From Haloarchaeobius salinus (GTDB lineage: Archaea; Halobacteriota; Halobacteria; Halobacteriales; Natrialbaceae), in the NCBI RefSeq assembly GCF_024464185.1, contig NZ_JANHAU010000003.1, positions 62,001 through 126,000 of the forward strand: DNA of 64,000 nucleotides, read 5' to 3'. The notes under the pieces are model-generated. The model was not told where the DNA came from, did no database searches, and worked only from the letters and a program-made list of their open reading frames with translations. Shown here one piece after another: positions 8,442 to 16,294 of the stretch (positions within the stretch are counted from its first letter, which is position 1; every line of letters starts with the position of its first letter). The position numbers were made by a program, and so were the translations under genes.

Positions 8442-9392
8442 CTACTCGACGGTCGGGACCGGGACCGAGTCGAGCACCGTCTGCACGACCTCTCGCTTGT
8501 CGACGTTGTTCACCATCGCGTCCGGCGTCAGCACCAGCCGATGTGCGAGCACCGGCTGTGCGACGCGCTTGATGTCGTCGGGCGTGACGTACTCGCGGCC
8601 GACCATCGCGGCGTAGGCGCGGGATGCCTCGAACAGCCGCTGTGTCCCACGCGGGGAGACGCCGATGTCGACGCGCCCGTCCTGTCTGGTCTCGCGACAG
8701 AGCGCGGCCATGTACGCGAGCAGGTCGTCGTCGACCCGCACGCTCTCGGGCACCTGCCGGAGCTCCGCGACCTCCTCGTCGCTGAGGACGCGGTCGACGC
8801 TCGGGCTCTGGTCGACGCGGCCCGCACGACGGCGGAGCAGTTCGATCTCGCCGTCATCGTCGGGGTACCCGATGCTGGACTTGACGATGAAGCGGTCGAC
8901 CTGTGCCTCCGGCAGCGGGAACGTCCCCTCCTGCTCGACCGGGTTCTGCGTCGCGATGACGAAGAACGGCTGGGGGAGCATGCGCGTGTCGCCGTCGACG
9001 GTGACCTGTCCCTCCTCCATCGCTTCGAGCAGGGCGGCCTGGGTCTTCGGCGGCGCGCGGTTGATCTCGTCCGCGAGCACGATGTTCGCGAAGATGGGAC
9101 CCGCCTGGAACTCGAACTCGCGGGTCTCCTCGTTGAACACGTGCGTCCCCGTCACGTCGGAGGGCAGCAGGTCGGGGGTGAACTGGATGCGGGAGAAGGA
9201 CAATCCGAGGGCGGACGCCATCGACCGGGCGGTCAGGGTCTTGCCGGTCCCGGGCACGTCCTCGAGCAGGACGTGGCCGCGGCCGACGACGCCCATGAGC
9301 ACGGTCTCCAGGAACTCCCGGTCGGCGATGACCGAGTTCCCGATGGCGTCGAGGACTGCGTTGCAGTCCTCGTTTGCTTGGCTTACCTCCAT
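8442..9392 (-). CDS. MoxR-family AAA+ ATPase
   Basis: The 316-residue AAA+ protein of the MoxR class has Walker A DVPGTGKT (residues 45-52), Walker B VLADEINRAPP, sensor 1 ATQNPVEQEGTFPLPEAQ, an arginine finger region DRF and a C-terminal lid domain with SPRGTQRLFEA. MoxR ATPases remodel or activate partner proteins, often together with DUF58 and VWA proteins; such partners lie on the opposite strand, ending 6 bp away. A TATA-like ggaataaatt on the minus strand at about 9414-9425 precedes the ATG at 9390-9392 and points to a short or absent leader. Convergent transcription with its presumed partner operon is unusual but workable. Confidence 0.95.
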   Translation of the reverse strand: MEVSQANEDCNAVLDAIGNSVIADREFLETVLMGVVGRGHVLLEDVPGTGKTLTARSMASALGLSFSRIQFTPDLLPSDVTGTHVFNEETREFEFQAGPIFANIVLADEINRAPPKTQAALLEAMEEGQVTVDGDTRMLPQPFFVIATQNPVEQEGTFPLPEAQVDRFIVKSSIGYPDDDGEIELLRRRAGRVDQSPSVDRVLSDEEVAELRQVPESVRVDDDLLAYMAALCRETRQDGRVDIGVSPRGTQRLFEASRAYAAMVGREYVTPDDIKRVAQPVLAHRLVLTPDAMVNNVDKREVVQTVLDSVPVPTVE

Positions 9393-9461
9393 AGTCTCTC
9401 ACTGCGACCGGTGCAATTTATTCCTGACGATTGTCACCACATCGCCGGCCGAATCGAAACC

Positions 9462-9471
9462 CCTAAAATAC
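9462..9471 (+). promoter_or_regulatory. TATA-like element of tRNA-Ser
   Basis: cctaaaatac lies about 27 bp upstream of the first base of tRNA-Ser, the normal distance for an archaeal TATA box. It sits between the divergent moxR gene and the tRNA. Confidence 0.55.
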
Positions 9472-9493
9472 TCAGCGGGCAAGGTGAGAGCGA

Positions 9494-9578
9494 GCCGAGA
9501 TAGCCTAGCCTGGCCAAGGCGGTAGATTCGAAATCTACTGTCCACACGGACACGGGAGTTCAAATCTCCCTCTCGGCG
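9494..9578 (+). tRNA. tRNA-Ser (anticodon CGA)
   Basis: The 85-nt class II tRNA folds fully: acceptor GCCGAGA/TCTCGGC with discriminator G, a D arm with GCC..GGC pairing, anticodon stem GTAGA/TCTAC around loop TTCGAAA (CGA, reads UCG), a long variable arm (TCC..GGA) and T arm GGGAG/CTCCC with TTCAAAT. The long variable arm and discriminator G are serine features. CCA is not encoded. Its 3' end and following flank are repeated 198 bp downstream (see repeats). Confidence 0.97.
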
Positions 9579-9602
9579 TTCTCTCGACGCACCGACGACG
9601 AG
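9558..9602 (+). repeat. Direct repeat copy A: tRNA-Ser 3' end plus flank
   Basis: These 45 bp run from the T loop of tRNA-Ser through its 3' end (9578) and 24 bp of flank. The same 45 bases recur without mismatch at 9756-9800. Such repeats of a tRNA 3' end are the classic footprint of integrase attachment sites, but no integrase gene lies nearby. Confidence 0.9.
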
Positions 9603-9755
9603 CGGTGCGTGTTCCGAACGCAGTGAGGAACACGAGAGCCCGAACGGGGAGCGACGCGACCCGTGAGCAGCGAGTCGTCCGGGTCGGAAGACCGACAGCA
9701 CAGGGAGTATGAACCAGGGAGGACGCGCGGAGCGCAGCGAGCACGTCCGACCGTG
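9579..9755 (+). other. Non-coding cassette between tRNA-Ser and its 3'-end copy
   Basis: About 177 bp without a credible gene. It contains a perfect 8-bp hairpin stem (cgtgttcc at 9608-9615 with ggaacacg at 9627-9634), a gggagtatgaaccagggag element at 9703-9721 and gaccgtggttcaaatc starting at 9749, which leads into the repeated tRNA end. Very similar elements occur in the same order downstream of tRNA-Gly at 47.2 kb, on the other strand. Confidence 0.7.
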
Positions 9756-9800
9756 GTTCAAATCTCCCTCTCGGCGTTCTCTCGACGCACCGACGACGAG
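9756..9800 (+). repeat. Direct repeat copy B: isolated copy of tRNA-Ser 3' end
   Basis: Perfect 45-bp copy of 9558-9602. Bases 9756-9776 correspond to the T loop, T-stem 3' side, acceptor 3' side and discriminator of tRNA-Ser; no 5' half accompanies them, so this is a tRNA fragment and not a second gene. Confidence 0.9.
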
Positions 9801-9824
9801 TGTCGACGCTCGTCGCCGGCGGGT

Positions 9825-12113
9825 TCAGTCGTCTTCGTCGTCCGGTCTGGTGCGGCGGTACAGGAGCAGTGCGGCACTCCCGACGGTCGCGATACCCGCG
9901 GTGATGAGGTCGAACCCGGGTTGCCCGCCAGCGCCGCCGCCAGCCGTGCCCGTCCCACCGGGGCCCGTGGTGTCACCGGGTTGCGTTCCGGTCCCACCCG
10001 CGGTCTGGGTCTCGTCCCCGGTTCCAGTTCCCGAGTCGGTTCCGGTCCCCGTGCCAGTTCCGGTTCCCTCGCCCGGGGCCTGCGTCGTGCCGTTGGGTTC
10101 CTCCTCGGCGGGCAGCAGCTGGAGGACCGCACCGGTGTCTCCTTCCGGGACCCCCTGGCGGTTGACCAGGACGTACACTTCTCCGTTCGGTCCCTGCCCG
10201 AACATCCGGACGAAGTAGTCGAACCCGCCGGTGACGACGAGTTCCTCCATCTCCCAGAGACGGTCCGTCGGAACAGCTCCCGGGTCTCCGTCGGTCGGGG
10301 TCCCGGTGGTCGCAGTCGTTCCGCTAGTGGTGGTGGTGTCGGTGGTTCCGGCGGCGGTCGACGTCTCCGTTGCCGTCGTGGTCTCGCCGTCCGTCTCCCC
10401 GAGGCCGCCGAAGTCAGACGGGGGCGTCGCGGCGAAGATGCGTCCGTCGGGCTGGTTCCGCGCCGGGTCGGACGTCCACGCGCCGAAGACGTACTTGCCC
10501 TGGAGTTCGGGAACGTCGCCGGCCTCGTAGCGGTGGCCGCCGATGATGGTGATGCCGACGCTCTCGCCCTGGTAGGTGTGCGGGAACTCCACCACGGGGT
10601 CGATGAGCGGACGGCCGTCGTGGGGTGCCTCGTCTGGCGCATTCGACGGACAGTCCGTGATCGCGGCGGGGTCGCCCGGGCTCTCGGTGCTGAAGCAGTG
10701 GGTTCCCTCCTTGACGTTCCAGCCGTAGTTGCCGCCGGCCTCGATGATGTTCGCCTCCTCGAAGAGGTTCTGGCCGGCGTCGGCCACGAACTGGTTCCCC
10801 TGGCTGTCGAACGAGATACCGAAGGGGTTGCGCAGTCCGTAGGCGTATATCTCCGGGAGGGCGTCGGTGTCGACGAACGGGTTGTCGTCCGGGATGCCGT
10901 ACGGCCGGTCCTCGCCCTCGGTATCGACGTCGATGCGGAGGACGCTCCCGAGCAGGTTCTCCGTGATGTCCTGGCCGTTCCCGCCCGCGTTCCGGTCGTA
11001 CCAGTCCTCGACGTGGCCGTCCATGTCGTCGTCCGCGCCGCCGCCATCGCCCATCGGGACGTAGAGATAGCCGTCTGGACCGAACGCCATCGGGCCGGCG
11101 TCGTGGTTGTACTGGGGTTTCTGTATCTCGAGGAGCGTCCGCTCGGAGTCGGGATCCGCGGACTCCATGTCGTCGGACATGCTGAACTCCGAGACCACTT
11201 CCACGTGCGACCATCCGTCCGGCGTGTCGTCGTTGGGTGGTGCACTGTAGTGCAGGTAGAACAGGCCGTTGTTCGCGACGTCCGGGTGGAAGTCGATGCC
11301 GAGTAACCCGCGCTCCTCGTACGCCTGCGTGGGGTCGGCGTACGACCCGGCGAACTCTCCGAGTTCGACGATCCGGTCGGAGACGTCGAGGAACGGCGTT
11401 TCTTGCCGTCCGTCGGACGTGACGACCCAGACCTCGCCGGCCTGGTCGGTGACGAACTGCCTGTCGCTCCCGTCGTCCGGAACCGCGTAGTCCGTCGGCG
11501 CTGTCATCCCCTCGGCGATGGGTTCCACGGAGACGCGCGTACCCGGCTGGAAGAATCCGGGGCGCTGGCCATCGCCCTGGTCGGTCGTCGTCTCGGTTTC
11601 CGTTCCCGTCGTCGTCCCGGCCTGACCGCTCACCGAGACGTCGCCGACCATCGTGTTGGGGTGGACCTCACAGAGGTATCGCGACATCTCGGAACTCGCC
11701 GTGAAGGTCACGGTCTGTGTCTCTCCCTGCTGACTAATGAGTTCGGACCGGACCAGCTGGTTCCCGTCCGAGTCCCTGATGAGGACGTTGTGCGGGAGAC
11801 CGTCCAGGTTCTCCCACGTCAGTTCGTACTGCTGTCCCGCCTGGAGCGAGAGGGTCGGGTTCGCCTGCCCCGAGATGGACTCCGGGGCCCGACCCTGCCA
11901 CGCCTCGACTTCTCCGCCGAGGCGAATCTCCTCCTGCTGACCGCTCGTCAGGAACGGAGCAGCACCGAACGCGACGCCCGCCGTTCCGATCCCGGCCAGA
12001 ATCCGTCTCCGGGATGGCGCGTCGATCCCGTCGGACGAACCGGAACCGTCGGTCGACTCGTCCGGAGCAGGTGTGTGTTTCGAAGCGTCCCCCGCATCGT
12101 TCTGGTTGCTCAT
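9825..12113 (-). CDS. Secreted cupredoxin-PQQ glucose/sorbosone dehydrogenase fusion with PGF-CTERM anchor
   Basis: The 762-residue surface protein has several parts in order. A Tat signal comes first (SRRRILAGIG near residues 33-42). A plastocyanin-like domain follows (PHNVLIRD and a YLCEVHPNTMVG copper loop with Cys/His/Met ligands). Then comes a six-bladed propeller of the soluble PQQ sugar dehydrogenase class (GLLGIDFHPD, MGDGGGADDD, YGLRNPFGISFD). After it lie Thr/Gly-rich spacers and a C-terminal PGF motif, a membrane helix and RRTR, the tripartite signal cut by archaeosortase A. The family oxidises aldoses with PQQ; a fused copper domain could accept the electrons. The start at 12113 places the twin arginines correctly. 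One spacer interrupts the propeller late (TATETSTAAGTT region), which is unusual. Confidence 0.88.
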   Translation of the reverse strand: MSNQNDAGDASKHTPAPDESTDGSGSSDGIDAPSRRRILAGIGTAGVAFGAAPFLTSGQQEEIRLGGEVEAWQGRAPESISGQANPTLSLQAGQQYELTWENLDGLPHNVLIRDSDGNQLVRSELISQQGETQTVTFTASSEMSRYLCEVHPNTMVGDVSVSGQAGTTTGTETETTTDQGDGQRPGFFQPGTRVSVEPIAEGMTAPTDYAVPDDGSDRQFVTDQAGEVWVVTSDGRQETPFLDVSDRIVELGEFAGSYADPTQAYEERGLLGIDFHPDVANNGLFYLHYSAPPNDDTPDGWSHVEVVSEFSMSDDMESADPDSERTLLEIQKPQYNHDAGPMAFGPDGYLYVPMGDGGGADDDMDGHVEDWYDRNAGGNGQDITENLLGSVLRIDVDTEGEDRPYGIPDDNPFVDTDALPEIYAYGLRNPFGISFDSQGNQFVADAGQNLFEEANIIEAGGNYGWNVKEGTHCFSTESPGDPAAITDCPSNAPDEAPHDGRPLIDPVVEFPHTYQGESVGITIIGGHRYEAGDVPELQGKYVFGAWTSDPARNQPDGRIFAATPPSDFGGLGETDGETTTATETSTAAGTTDTTTTSGTTATTGTPTDGDPGAVPTDRLWEMEELVVTGGFDYFVRMFGQGPNGEVYVLVNRQGVPEGDTGAVLQLLPAEEEPNGTTQAPGEGTGTGTGTGTDSGTGTGDETQTAGGTGTQPGDTTGPGGTGTAGGGAGGQPGFDLITAGIATVGSAALLLYRRTRPDDEDD

Positions 12114-12358
12114 ACGGTCGATACACTCGGACCGGCGGTCTTTGTTATCAACGTGCTTTGAAATCTGGCGGTCGGTAAGGTCGGCTGAACCTGACCGGGG
12201 TGGAGAACCGACCGCTCGCACAGTCGTTTCGCGCCTGGTTCGACTTTCAGAGTCGGTTACTCAGTGTCTCCTTGTCTTACCCGGCGGAGGTGACGGCCTT
12301 CCGGACGGACCGCCGGGGATTCGGTGGGTTTTACGCCCCGTCGCTCGTCGGTTCGACC

Positions 12359-13765
12359 ATGTCCGACGACTTCCGCACCGAACAGGACAGCCTCGGCGAG
12401 ATGCAGGTACCGGCCGACGCGTACTGGGGGGCACAGACCCAGCGCGCCGTCGAGAACTTCCCCATCTCGGGGCTGACGTTCGGCCGCCGGTTCGTGCGTG
12501 CCCTCGGCGTCGTGAAGAAGGCCGCCGCGCAGGCCAACCGCGACCTGGAAATGATCCCCGAGGACAAGGCCGACTGCATCGTCGCGGCCGCCGACGAGGT
12601 CATCGCCGGCGAGCACGACGACCAGTTCCCGGTCGACGTGTTCCAGACCGGGTCGGGCACCTCCTCGAACATGAACGCGAACGAGGTCATCTCGAACCGC
12701 GCCACGGAGCTCTACGGCGGCGACATCGGCAGCCGCGAGATCCACCCGAACGACCACGTCAACTTCGGCCAGTCGAGCAACGACGTCATCCCGACGGCGA
12801 TGCACGTCGCCGCGCTGGAGGCCGTCGAGAAGGACGTCATCCCGGCGCTCGACATCCTGCGCGAGGCGCTTCGCGCGAAGGCGGAGGAGTTCGACGGCGT
12901 CGTCAAGACGGGCCGCACCCACCTGCAGGACGCGACGCCGGTCCGCCTCGGCCAGGAGTTCGGCGGCTACGCCACGCAGATGGAGAAGGGGCTCGTCCGC
13001 GTCGACAACGTGCGCGAGCACCTCGGCGAACTCGCCCTCGGCGGTACCGCAGTCGGGACCGGGCTGAACACGCATCCCGAGTTCGCCGCCCGCGCGGCGG
13101 AGTACATCACGAAGGAGACCGGCGTCCAGTTCCGCGAGGCCGACGACCACTTCGAGGCACAGGCCGCCCACGACGCGATGGGTGAGGCCCACGGCGCGCT
13201 CCGCACCGTCGCGGGCAGCCTCAACAAGATCGCGAACGACCTGCGCCTGCTCGCCTCCGGCCCGCGCAACGGGCTCGGCGAGATCGAGCAGCCCGAGAAC
13301 CAGCCCGGCTCCTCTATCATGCCCGGCAAGGTGAATCCGGTCGTCGCCGAGGCCGTCAACCAGGTCCACAAGCAGGTCGTCGGCAACGACGCCGCCGTCG
13401 CGGCCGGTGCCGCGGAGGGCCAGCTCGACCTCAACCTGTACAAGCCGGTCTGTGCGTACAACTTCCTCCAGTCCGCCGAACTCGTCACGAACGCGAGCGA
13501 GGTGTTCGCCCGGAAGTTCGTCGCGAAGCTGGAGGCAAACGAGGAGCACTGCGAGACGCAGGTCGAGCAGTCGATGGCGCTCGCGACCGCGCTCAACCCG
13601 CACATCGGCTACGACAAGGCCAGCGAGGTCGCCAAGGCCGCACTCAAGGAGGGCAAGTCCGTCCGCGAGGTCGTCGTCGAGAAGGGCTACCTCTCCGAGG
13701 AGGAGGCCGCCGAGGTCATCGACCCCGAGGCGATGACCCACACGGGCATCCTCGGCGACGACTGA
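12359..13765 (+). CDS. fumC: Fumarate hydratase class II
   Basis: The 468-residue protein matches the class II fumarase length. It converts fumarate and malate in the TCA cycle as a cytoplasmic tetramer. Visible are the substrate region TGSGTSSNMNANEV (about 97-110), the HPNDHVNFGQSSND active-site block and the superfamily signature GSSIMPGKVNPV (about 317-328). The ATG at 12359 is preceded by gggttttacg about 30 bp upstream, typical for a leaderless haloarchaeal transcript; an in-frame upstream start would add 53 residues without similarity. Single gene between a divergent secreted protein and a zinc-finger gene. Confidence 0.97.
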   Translation: MSDDFRTEQDSLGEMQVPADAYWGAQTQRAVENFPISGLTFGRRFVRALGVVKKAAAQANRDLEMIPEDKADCIVAAADEVIAGEHDDQFPVDVFQTGSGTSSNMNANEVISNRATELYGGDIGSREIHPNDHVNFGQSSNDVIPTAMHVAALEAVEKDVIPALDILREALRAKAEEFDGVVKTGRTHLQDATPVRLGQEFGGYATQMEKGLVRVDNVREHLGELALGGTAVGTGLNTHPEFAARAAEYITKETGVQFREADDHFEAQAAHDAMGEAHGALRTVAGSLNKIANDLRLLASGPRNGLGEIEQPENQPGSSIMPGKVNPVVAEAVNQVHKQVVGNDAAVAAGAAEGQLDLNLYKPVCAYNFLQSAELVTNASEVFARKFVAKLEANEEHCETQVEQSMALATALNPHIGYDKASEVAKAALKEGKSVREVVVEKGYLSEEEAAEVIDPEAMTHTGILGDD

Positions 13766-14021
13766 CTGCTGGACTCGCGGACCGTTTCCCGAGTTGGCCC
13801 ACGGGCCCCGAACCGTGGGACGGCCCTGCACGACGACGTCCCGATTCCACGCCTCGCGCGACCCGGGGTGGCCATCGCGGAGAAAGTTTTATCACCGAGG
13901 ATCCGTTCGACGGGCGTCAGACGAACCGCACGACTGCAGAGAGTTACCAGCAGTAACCGATAGACGGCGTCACGGCGAACAATCCACTGTTGTTATGGGG
14001 GATGCCGGAGTGGATTCTAGC

Positions 14022-14255
14022 ATGTACACCTGCAGAGACTGCAGTCAGTCGTTCAGCACGGAGCTCGCCCTGGAGCTACACCGGGACAAATGCGAGAAAG
14101 GGCAGCTGTTCTGTGAGTCCTGTGGTGGACGCTTCTCGGAGCGCGTAGCCACACGGGACGGCTGGCACTACCGATGTCCAGACGAGGACTGCGACGGCGA
14201 GGGCCTCGGCGAAGACATCGTCCGGATCGAGGACATCAAGGCGGCGACGCAGTAG
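14022..14255 (+). CDS. Small haloarchaeal zinc-finger protein
   Basis: The 77-residue protein has a C2H2-type finger at its N-terminus (CRDCSQSFSTELALELHRDKC) and a second ribbon, C-x2-C then C-x4-C (FCESCGG ... YRCPDEDC). It belongs to the tiny zinc-finger families common in Halobacteria (HVO_2901-like is possible; from memory). The ATG at 14022 is preferred because a weak TATA (tgttgttat) lies about 27 bp upstream; ATG 13995 would add nine residues. It may bind nucleic acid or protein; no function is established from the sequence. Confidence 0.8.
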   Translation: MYTCRDCSQSFSTELALELHRDKCEKGQLFCESCGGRFSERVATRDGWHYRCPDEDCDGEGLGEDIVRIEDIKAATQ

Positions 14256-14360
14256 GGGCGACGGGCTGTTCTGTGGAACCCTGACTCTGAGAGGTGTCGC
14301 TGCTCGGTGGCGACTGTCGCTGACAACGTCCCAGGATACTCGTAACATCGGGGGAGACTG

Positions 14361-14371
14361 GACGGTTTTTT
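14361..14371 (+). promoter_or_regulatory. TATA box of gatE
   Basis: ggttttttac lies about 30 bp before the gatE ATG at 14398. The spacing predicts a transcript that begins at or within a few bases of the start codon. Confidence 0.55.
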
Positions 14372-14397
14372 ACCCCTCCGGGTCGGACCAACTCGCA

Positions 14398-16266
14398 ATG
14401 ACCGACCACGACTACGAGGAGCTCGGGTTGGTGGCCGGGCTGGAGATACACCAGCAGCTCGACACCGACACGAAGCTGTTCTGTGCCTGTCCGACGGAGC
14501 TCCGCGAGGCCGAGGACTCGACGCACCGGTTCACGCGCTATCTGCACCCCACCAAGAGCGAACTGGGCGAGATCGACGAGGCGGCCCTGGAGGAGAGCCA
14601 GGTCGAACGGGAGTTCACCTACCTCGGCTACGACACGACCTGTCTGGTCGAGGCGGACGACGAGCCGCCGCACCGGCTGGACGCGGAGGCGCGCACGGTC
14701 GTCCTCGAGATCGCCCAGCTGCTCGACATGGAGCCGGTGGACGTGGCCAACGTCATGCGCAAACTGGTCGTCGACGGCTCGAACACGTCGGGGTTCCAGC
14801 GGTCGACGCTCGTGGCGACCGACGGCGAGATCGAGACGGACGAGGGCCCGGTCAGGGTCGCGGACCTGATGCTGGAGGAGGAGAGCGCCCAGCGCGTCGC
14901 GGAGACCGACGAGGGCGTCACGTACAGCCTCGACCGGCTGGGTATCCCGCTGGTCGAGATCGGCACGAAGCCGGACATCTCGTCGCCGGAGCAGGCCCGC
15001 GATGCGGCGGAGCGCATCGGGATGCTGCTGCGCTCGACGGGACACGTCAAGCGAGGGCTGGGCACCATCCGGCAGGACGTGAACATCTCCATCGCCGAGG
15101 GGGCGCGCGTCGAGGTGAAGGGCGTCCAGAGCCTCGACGACATCGACGACATCGTCCGCAACGAGGCCGGCCGGCAGGTCGCGCTGCTCGACATCAGGGA
15201 CGAACTCCACGAACGCGACGCGGGTGTCGGCGACGTGCAGGACGTGACCGGGGTGTTCGAAGACACCGACTCGGGCGTCGTCCGCGGCGCGCTGGACGAC
15301 GGCGGCGCGGTGTACGCGGTCCCGCTCTACGGCTTCGTCGGGCTCGTGGGTCGCGAGATCCAGCCGGACCGCCGCCTCGGCACGGAGCTGTCGGACCACG
15401 CGAAGCGCCACGGCGCGGGCGGTATCTTCCACACGGACGAACTGCCGGCCTACGGCGTCACCGAGGACGAGGTCGCGGCCATGCGCGAGGCCGTCGGTGC
15501 CGGCGAGGATGACGCAGTGGCGATGGTCGCCGCCGGAGCGGATGTCGCCGAACCGGCCGTCGAGGCCGCCGCCGAGCGCGCCGAGACCGCGATGGACGGC
15601 GTGCCGGAGGAGACCCGCGGCGCGAACGAGGACGGGACGACGCGCTACCTGCGGCCGCTTCCCGGCGCGGCGCGGATGTACCCCGAGACGGACGTGCCGC
15701 CGGTCGAACTGGACCCGAGCGAGGTCGAGGAGCCCGAACTCCTCACCGAGAAGGTCGAGCGCTACCAGGCCGAGTACGACCTCGACGCCGGGCTGGCCGA
15801 GCAGGTCGCCTACGGCACGCACATGCCGCTGTTCGAGTCGGTCGTCGCCGAGCGCGTCGACGCGACGCTCGCCGCCGGCACGCTCGAATCGACGCTGACG
15901 GAGCTACGTCGCGACGACGTGCCCGTCGCCGATCTGACCGACGAGCACCTGCGCGACTCGCTCCACCTCGTCGACGATGGTGAGGTGCCCAACGAGGGGC
16001 TCACGGACCTGCTGACTGCGCTCGCCGAGAACCCCGAACTCACCGCCGCGGAGGCCGTCGAGCAGGAGGACCTCGGCGGCGTGGACGAGAGCGAGGTCCG
16101 AGAGGCCGTCGTCGAGGTCGTCGAGCGCAACGCCGACCAGGTAGAGGAGCAGGGGATGGGTGCGTTCTCCGCGCTCATGGGTGAGTGCATGGGCGCGCTA
16201 CGGGGGAAGGCCGACGGCGACGTCGTCAGCGACACGTTACGCGAGGAGATACAGAAGCGGGCCTGA
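14398..16266 (+). CDS. gatE: Glutamyl-tRNA(Gln) amidotransferase subunit E
   Basis: The 622-residue GatE is the archaeal kinase and tRNA-binding subunit of GatDE, which turns Glu-tRNA(Gln) into Gln-tRNA(Gln) because haloarchaea lack the usual glutaminyl-tRNA synthetase route. Visible are the GatB/E N-terminal motif GLEIHQQLDT (residues 14-23), Zn-binding FCACPTEL, the AspRS-like insertion that separates GatE from GatB, and the C-terminal YqeY-like tail (GAFSALMGECMGALRG). Start ATG 14398. The asparaginase-like partner gatD is not in this window, so the pair is unlinked here or lies further away. Confidence 0.97.
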   Translation: MTDHDYEELGLVAGLEIHQQLDTDTKLFCACPTELREAEDSTHRFTRYLHPTKSELGEIDEAALEESQVEREFTYLGYDTTCLVEADDEPPHRLDAEARTVVLEIAQLLDMEPVDVANVMRKLVVDGSNTSGFQRSTLVATDGEIETDEGPVRVADLMLEEESAQRVAETDEGVTYSLDRLGIPLVEIGTKPDISSPEQARDAAERIGMLLRSTGHVKRGLGTIRQDVNISIAEGARVEVKGVQSLDDIDDIVRNEAGRQVALLDIRDELHERDAGVGDVQDVTGVFEDTDSGVVRGALDDGGAVYAVPLYGFVGLVGREIQPDRRLGTELSDHAKRHGAGGIFHTDELPAYGVTEDEVAAMREAVGAGEDDAVAMVAAGADVAEPAVEAAAERAETAMDGVPEETRGANEDGTTRYLRPLPGAARMYPETDVPPVELDPSEVEEPELLTEKVERYQAEYDLDAGLAEQVAYGTHMPLFESVVAERVDATLAAGTLESTLTELRRDDVPVADLTDEHLRDSLHLVDDGEVPNEGLTDLLTALAENPELTAAEAVEQEDLGGVDESEVREAVVEVVERNADQVEEQGMGAFSALMGECMGALRGKADGDVVSDTLREEIQKRA

Positions 16267-16294
16267 ACGGCGACCACCTGGTTCTCCGGAGTCC

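Noticed and set aside
9756-9776. Second tRNA-Ser gene
   Set aside because: Only the T loop to discriminator part is present; no 5' half or anticodon arm precedes it.
9579-9800. Complete integrative element at tRNA-Ser
   Set aside because: The interval between the repeats is only 153 bp and encodes nothing, so at most a scar or minimal element remains.
9663-11306. 547-codon open frame on the plus strand
   Set aside because: Antisense to the PQQ dehydrogenase; no motif, and it begins in the non-coding tRNA cassette.
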